Of a stretch of DNA of 9,207 nt, positions 5,974-9,207 are shown piece after piece (position 1 is the stretch's first letter; each line of letters starts with the position of its first letter). The notes beneath the pieces were generated by a model. That model was given only the letters and a program-made list of their open reading frames with translations, did no database searches and was not told the DNA's origin. The stretch is from Eubacteriales bacterium (lineage in GTDB: Bacteria > Bacillota > Clostridia > Christensenellales > SZUA-584): the NCBI GenBank assembly GCA_028711205.1, contig JAQTSP010000092.1:1-9207 (forward strand), read 5' to 3'. A program made the translations under genes and the position numbers.

Positions 5974-7467
5974 ATGGCAGTAATATTGGTGATAATAGGA
6001 ATAATATTTTGTATTTTCGGATGTATCGGACTTATTGTCGCAGCTGCCGGAGAAGTACCGTTTACAGTCTTGATGGTATATTTGATAATGTTCCTGCTTG
6101 GAGACCGGTTTATTATTTGGGGGATAAAATTAAGGCGGAAAAGAAAAGGCGGCGATGTCAAAGGAAGCGCCTATAAAAAGACAATGGGCGTTATGGGCAG
6201 CCTGTTTATACTCTTTGGGTTTTCGGGATGTATTGTCGGGGTGAATTTTTCCGCCATAAATTTTCTGGCATGTTTAATGATGTTCTCAATTGGGATATGG
6301 TTCTTTGTCCGGGGAATCAAATCAGGCGGCAAACGAAGCTATGTTAATGCGGTGAAAGAAACAGCGGGCTATGAAAACGAGGAATTTCTTGAAGAAACCC
6401 CGCGCTCCGTTACGTCCTCGGTGCCGCTGAACAAGGCCGCACCAGCACCGTCTGCGAGGCCTCCGGTTTCTTACGCGGCGCCGGCAGCGGCGCAGGGCAG
6501 AAAGGGTGTCAGTCAGGAAAAGAGGAACGCTTTAAGCGATACGGAATCAAAGGAACTGTTAAAAACAATTCAAAATCAAATCGCCAAGCTTGTCAACAAG
6601 AAGGCCGCCGCACTGCAAAAGAACGATCCTGAAACGGCGATAGAAATACTTGAAAAAACAGTTGCTCTTGTCGAAAGCAACGAGATAAAATCGCGGCTCG
6701 GCGAGCTTTTGACCGAAAGGAGCATCACCAGTATAAACGAGGCCCGCGAAAACGACGGTGATGACACTCTCGCGATATTGGAGAGAGAAGTCGTAAACCT
6801 GGAACGTGCAGCAAAACTGGGGAGTAAGCGCGCGGCTGATAATCTTGAGGCTGCAAAAAACATACTTAAATCGGCCAGGGAAGATATGGGCTATTCCTTA
6901 AGGGAAGCCCGGCAGGCGGTCAAGCAGGCGGATATCAAGGCGGCAAGCCATGACTTGGGCGGCGCGATCCGGATACTTGAGGATGTGCTGAAAAAAACAC
7001 GCGAAAAAGGAGACCAGGCGCGTATCAAAAAAAAGATCGCGGCTTATCTTAACACACGGGCTGTCGAAACGGCGAACCGCATCCAGGGCATGCTTCAGAA
7101 AAAAATGGATCAGGAGATCAGCCGTATGGGTATAGTCAAAGGGTTGGGCAATCAAGGAATGGGAAACCTTTTTGGCGGACTTTACGGTTACGGCGAGTAT
7201 CATACGTGCAATGTGGGGTTATGCAGTTCTCAAGCTGCTTATAAAGTGACACTGGAAGGATACGGGGAAATATATTTATGTTACTCACATTACAACAGAT
7301 TACACGCGATAATGGATGGGGCGCACAGCCTGGGAAGCAAAACCAGAGCCGAAATCGTATCCGCCAAAAAGGATTTAATAAAAGCATACAAGTATGAAAA
7401 AAGCGAATTGGTCAAAAAGAATCTGAGGGAAGTCGAAAAAATTGCGGTCAAGGTGGCGTATTGGTGA
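5974..7467 (+). CDS. Membrane protein: duplicated two-helix repeats, long cytoplasmic helical domain, C-terminal CxxxxC/CxxH metal-site candidate
   Basis: I recognise no named family for the whole 497-residue protein. The N terminus has four hydrophobic helices (about 2-25, 28-51, 71-90, 92-113) arranged as two similar hairpins: FG-x2-G-x-IV with L-x-MF-x2-G-x2-F-x3-GIK occurs at 15-52 and again at 81-116. Basic clusters after helices 2 and 4 (KLRRKRK at 52-58; RGIKSGGKR at 113-121) place the N terminus and C-terminal part in the cytoplasm. A Pro/Ala-rich linker (about 150-173) joins a long charged helical region (about 180-385) with TPR- or coiled-coil-like segments such as DPETAIEILEKTVALVE and HDLGGAIRILEDVLKK. 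After a Gly-rich turn (390-408), Cys412, Cys417, Cys436 and His439 (LCYSHY) could bind zinc. AAAGG at 5959-5963 lies 10 bases before the ATG. It sits between the J-like and LysM genes and may tether or sense for the chaperone system; that role is inferred from position. Confidence 0.8.
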   Translation: MAVILVIIGIIFCIFGCIGLIVAAAGEVPFTVLMVYLIMFLLGDRFIIWGIKLRRKRKGGDVKGSAYKKTMGVMGSLFILFGFSGCIVGVNFSAINFLACLMMFSIGIWFFVRGIKSGGKRSYVNAVKETAGYENEEFLEETPRSVTSSVPLNKAAPAPSARPPVSYAAPAAAQGRKGVSQEKRNALSDTESKELLKTIQNQIAKLVNKKAAALQKNDPETAIEILEKTVALVESNEIKSRLGELLTERSITSINEARENDGDDTLAILEREVVNLERAAKLGSKRAADNLEAAKNILKSAREDMGYSLREARQAVKQADIKAASHDLGGAIRILEDVLKKTREKGDQARIKKKIAAYLNTRAVETANRIQGMLQKKMDQEISRMGIVKGLGNQGMGNLFGGLYGYGEYHTCNVGLCSSQAAYKVTLEGYGEIYLCYSHYNRLHAIMDGAHSLGSKTRAEIVSAKKDLIKAYKYEKSELVKKNLREVEKIAVKVAYW

Positions 7468-7509
7468 TGCCGGGTAGTCGGTGAAATCAGCCGTTAAAGG
7501 AGAAGTAAT

Positions 7510-8634
7510 ATGATCGATTGTATATGCCAGTATGGCAAAAATCTAAGCGATGAGCATGAGAAGTGTCCATATTGCGGCACTGATCTTAAACTGCTGCGTA
7601 AAATAAAAGAGTTTCCATGCCAATATATCGAAGCCGGCGCCAGGATGCTTGAGCAGGGTCGGATTGAGGAAGCCGTCCGCTATCTGGAAACATCAATATC
7701 ATTGAATCCAAAAGCGGCTGGGGCATATAAATTATTGGGAGATATATTTGTAAAAAAGGGGCTGTATGACGAAGCGGTCAATTATTATGATAAAGCGCTT
7801 GCTCTTGATGACGGGGACCAGGAAACGATAGACGCCATGGCGTATGCTAAGGAAGCTAAAGATAAGAGCATTGAGGATAACCAACGAAGAAACAAAAGGA
7901 ATCGATTGCTTAAAAAGATGGTCATAATCATTCCGGCTGCGGCTTTTATTGTGGGCCTCGCTGTTTTGCCGGCCATAGCTTGGCTTTTTCCGGAGGAGAC
8001 TCCGGTGGCTGCGATAACGGAAGAAAGCATCATCAACGAACTGGCCGGATTTGATTCGCTGGACGGAGTTCAATTGACGGTCGATCTTGAAGGGGACATA
8101 TACATGGTCTCCGGCGTCGTGCAGAATGAATTGCAAAAAACACTCATCAGCGATCTGATAGAAAATATGGTTGACCGGGTCAATTTGCAGGGAGTAACGA
8201 TTATAGAAGAGGAAACCCCGGATTATGATGAGGATGAACGGCCCGATTTAAATGAAATTGCCGAAGAGATTGCCGGGAGCATAAAAGCCAATGAGGCGCT
8301 TGAGGGTATTGATATCACGGCCGAAGTATCCGGCGAAACTCTCGTCATATCCGGCAGTGTGCCTTCTGATATTTATAGTACGCTGCTTAACGAAATCGCC
8401 GGCCACATCACCGGAGATTTCAAGATTGATATCGACGCCCTTACGGTTGAACCGGAGCCACAGAAAGTGCTTTATACAGTCAAACCAAACGATACGTTGT
8501 ATACGATCGCAGAAGCCTTTTATGAAAACGGGCGCTTATGGCCGCTGATCTATGATGCAAACAGGGATCTGATTGATGATCCCAATATCATCAGAACCGG
8601 ACTCGTGATTGAAATACCATCCGAATCGGAATAG
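7510..8634 (+). CDS. Single-pass envelope protein: zinc-binding N terminus, TPR, transmembrane helix, two BON-like domains, LysM
   Basis: Domains of this 374-residue protein in order are: a short ribbon with Cys4, Cys6, Cys19 and Cys22 (CxC rather than CxxC in the first half); two to three TPR units (about 38-105, e.g. AAGAYKLLGDIFVKKGLYDEA); a basic stretch RRNKRNRLLKK (126-136) before a transmembrane helix (137-159); two BON-like alpha/beta units (about 170-232 and 247-312, each with a VSG or ISG strand turn); and a LysM (321-370) opening YTVKPNDTLYTIAEAF and ending GLVIEIP. LysM binds peptidoglycan or related glycans. The positive-inside rule puts the ribbon and TPRs in the cytoplasm and BON/LysM outside, so the protein could connect the cell wall to a cytoplasmic partner. 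TPRs often bind chaperones, but a link to this Hsp70 is inference. AAAGGAG (7496-7502) supports the start, 42 bases after the previous gene. Confidence 0.9.
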   Translation: MIDCICQYGKNLSDEHEKCPYCGTDLKLLRKIKEFPCQYIEAGARMLEQGRIEEAVRYLETSISLNPKAAGAYKLLGDIFVKKGLYDEAVNYYDKALALDDGDQETIDAMAYAKEAKDKSIEDNQRRNKRNRLLKKMVIIIPAAAFIVGLAVLPAIAWLFPEETPVAAITEESIINELAGFDSLDGVQLTVDLEGDIYMVSGVVQNELQKTLISDLIENMVDRVNLQGVTIIEEETPDYDEDERPDLNEIAEEIAGSIKANEALEGIDITAEVSGETLVISGSVPSDIYSTLLNEIAGHITGDFKIDIDALTVEPEPQKVLYTVKPNDTLYTIAEAFYENGRLWPLIYDANRDLIDDPNIIRTGLVIEIPSESE

Positions 8635-8826
8635 GCTTTTGTGCAAAGCATGGCGTATAACGGCTGTTTGGCATCGCATATTATCTTTGCAGCGACAATA
8701 TAGCGGGCGCTGCGAAGAAAAATGGGTATGAGAATGTCCGCGAGGCTACAGAAGAGGCGCTGAAGGATTCAAGTAATAATATACGCGAAACATCAGTTTG
8801 CGGATATGTAAAAAGGAGAAAAAGTC
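8635..8826 (+). other. Intergenic spacer before the HEAT-repeat gene
   Basis: The 192 bases after the LysM gene hold no gene with a normal start. A weak 5-bp hairpin (GCTTT/AAAGC, 8635-8649) lacks a T tract. A start-less open frame with HEAT-like sequence covers most of the spacer and is described separately. The ribosome-binding site for the next gene is AAAAGGAG at 8811-8818. No clear promoter is visible. Confidence 0.4.
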
Positions 8827-8840
8827 ATGGGGCTTATTAA
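8661..8840 (+). pseudogene. Start-less 59-codon open frame with HEAT-like segment, possible gene remnant
   Basis: After an in-frame TAA at 8658-8660 this frame stays open for 59 codons to TAA at 8838-8840, overlapping the start of the HEAT gene in another frame. It has no ATG, GTG or TTG codon. Its middle (YENVREATEEALKDSSNNIR, residues 23-42) has the look of a HEAT repeat helix pair, similar in style to the adjacent gene. It may be the decayed 3' end of an older HEAT-repeat gene left by rearrangement, or a chance open frame. Evidence is weak. Confidence 0.25.
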
Positions 8841-9207
8841 ACCGGATGTCAAAGAACTGGCGGAAAGGCGCGATGTGGAAGGGCTGATTGAGGCGTTGCA
8901 TGATGAAAATGATGCGGATGTACGCAAGGCGGCTGCGAAAGCGCTGGGTCAAACTGGTGATGTGCGGGCGGTGGAGCCGCTGATCGTGGCGTTGGGGGAT
9001 ATGTACGAGGATGTTTGCAAAGCGGCGGTAGAAGCGTTAGGCCAAATTGGTGATGCGCGGGCGGTGAAATCGCTGATAGCGGCACTGGAGGATGGATGGA
9101 CTATACGCTATAACGCTGCGAAACAGCGGGACAAGACAGACGATACATATGTTGATGAGTCGACAGCGCAGAGGCAAAAGTCACTGGAAGTAGCGCTGCA
9201 GTATAGT
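8827..9207 (+). CDS. HEAT-repeat protein (PBS-lyase type repeats), 3' truncated by window
   Basis: The frame opens at ATG 8827 behind AAAAGGAG (8811-8818) and stays open for 127 codons to the right edge. Residues 17-48 and 49-79 are two consecutive HEAT repeats of 32 and 31 residues with the pattern (V-E-x-LI-x-AL ... D-V-x-KAA-x-x-ALGQ-x-GD-x-RA). A third starts at 80 (VKSLIAALEDGWTIRYNAAK) and then loses the consensus (KQRDKTDDTY onward). HEAT arrays of this kind are protein-interaction scaffolds. No membrane or catalytic motif is seen in the visible part. It has its own ribosome site and a 192-base spacer, so it may or may not belong to the same transcript as the genes to the left. Confidence 0.82.
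   Translation, partial: MGLIKPDVKELAERRDVEGLIEALHDENDADVRKAAAKALGQTGDVRAVEPLIVALGDMYEDVCKAAVEALGQIGDARAVKSLIAALEDGWTIRYNAAKQRDKTDDTYVDESTAQRQKSLEVALQYS
8875..9063 (+). repeat. Tandem HEAT-coding repeats visible at DNA level
   Basis: Units at 8875-8970 (96 bases) and 8971-9063 (93 bases) share long near-identical stretches at their 3' ends, for example CAAACTGGTGATGTGCGGGC and CAAATTGGTGATGCGCGGGC. This points to fairly recent internal duplication. A partial third unit begins at 9064. Such DNA repeats allow repeat number to change by recombination. Confidence 0.6.

Noticed and set aside
8635..8649. Terminator hairpin after the LysM gene
   Set aside because: The stem has only 5 bp and no T tract follows.
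8875..9126. CRISPR-like or satellite repeat
   Set aside because: The repeats are in frame, have no unique spacers of constant length and encode HEAT helices.

Overview
The window looks like an accessory locus from a Gram-positive, Clostridia-like Firmicute. That assignment is inferred from the strong AAAGGAG-type Shine-Dalgarno sites in front of most genes, moderate GC, tight same-strand packing, zinc-ribbon and LysM domain fusions, and PrkC/PrpC-like kinase-phosphatase chemistry. No 16S gene or other taxonomic marker is present. All eight genes are on the + strand.

Layout. Bases 2-313 are the C-terminal part of a PP2C-type Ser/Thr phosphatase, cut by the window edge. After a 222-base AT-rich gap comes a tight block: a cytosolic Hanks-type Ser/Thr kinase with a C-terminal TPR region (536-1780), a GrpE-family nucleotide exchange factor (1785-2276), an unusual Hsp70/DnaK-like chaperone (2310-4781), and a degenerate J-domain protein (4778-5905, overlapping the Hsp70 stop by 4 bases). 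A 68-base gap with a GC-rich stem-loop leads to a four-helix membrane protein with a large cytoplasmic domain (5974-7467). Next is a single-pass protein with a zinc-binding N terminus, TPRs, two BON-like domains and LysM (7510-8634). A 192-base spacer holds a start-less, HEAT-like open frame. A HEAT-repeat protein (8827 to the right edge) runs off the window.

How it may work (inference). The locus resembles a dedicated, phosphorylation-linked Hsp70 machine: phosphatase and kinase for reversible signalling, GrpE-like and J-like co-chaperones, and a paralogous Hsp70. The membrane and LysM proteins would place or sense this machine at the envelope. The most striking feature is in the Hsp70. The hydrophobic linker between its nucleotide-binding and substrate-binding domains appears to be replaced by two tandem zinc ribbons, and a third ribbon caps the C terminus. 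The neighbouring J-like protein has lost the HPD tripeptide that normally acts on this linker region. The paired loss suggests an altered way of coupling ATP hydrolysis to substrate binding. CxxC-type metal sites recur in three proteins of the locus, so metal or redox state is a plausible input. No tRNA, rRNA, CRISPR array or insertion sequence was seen.
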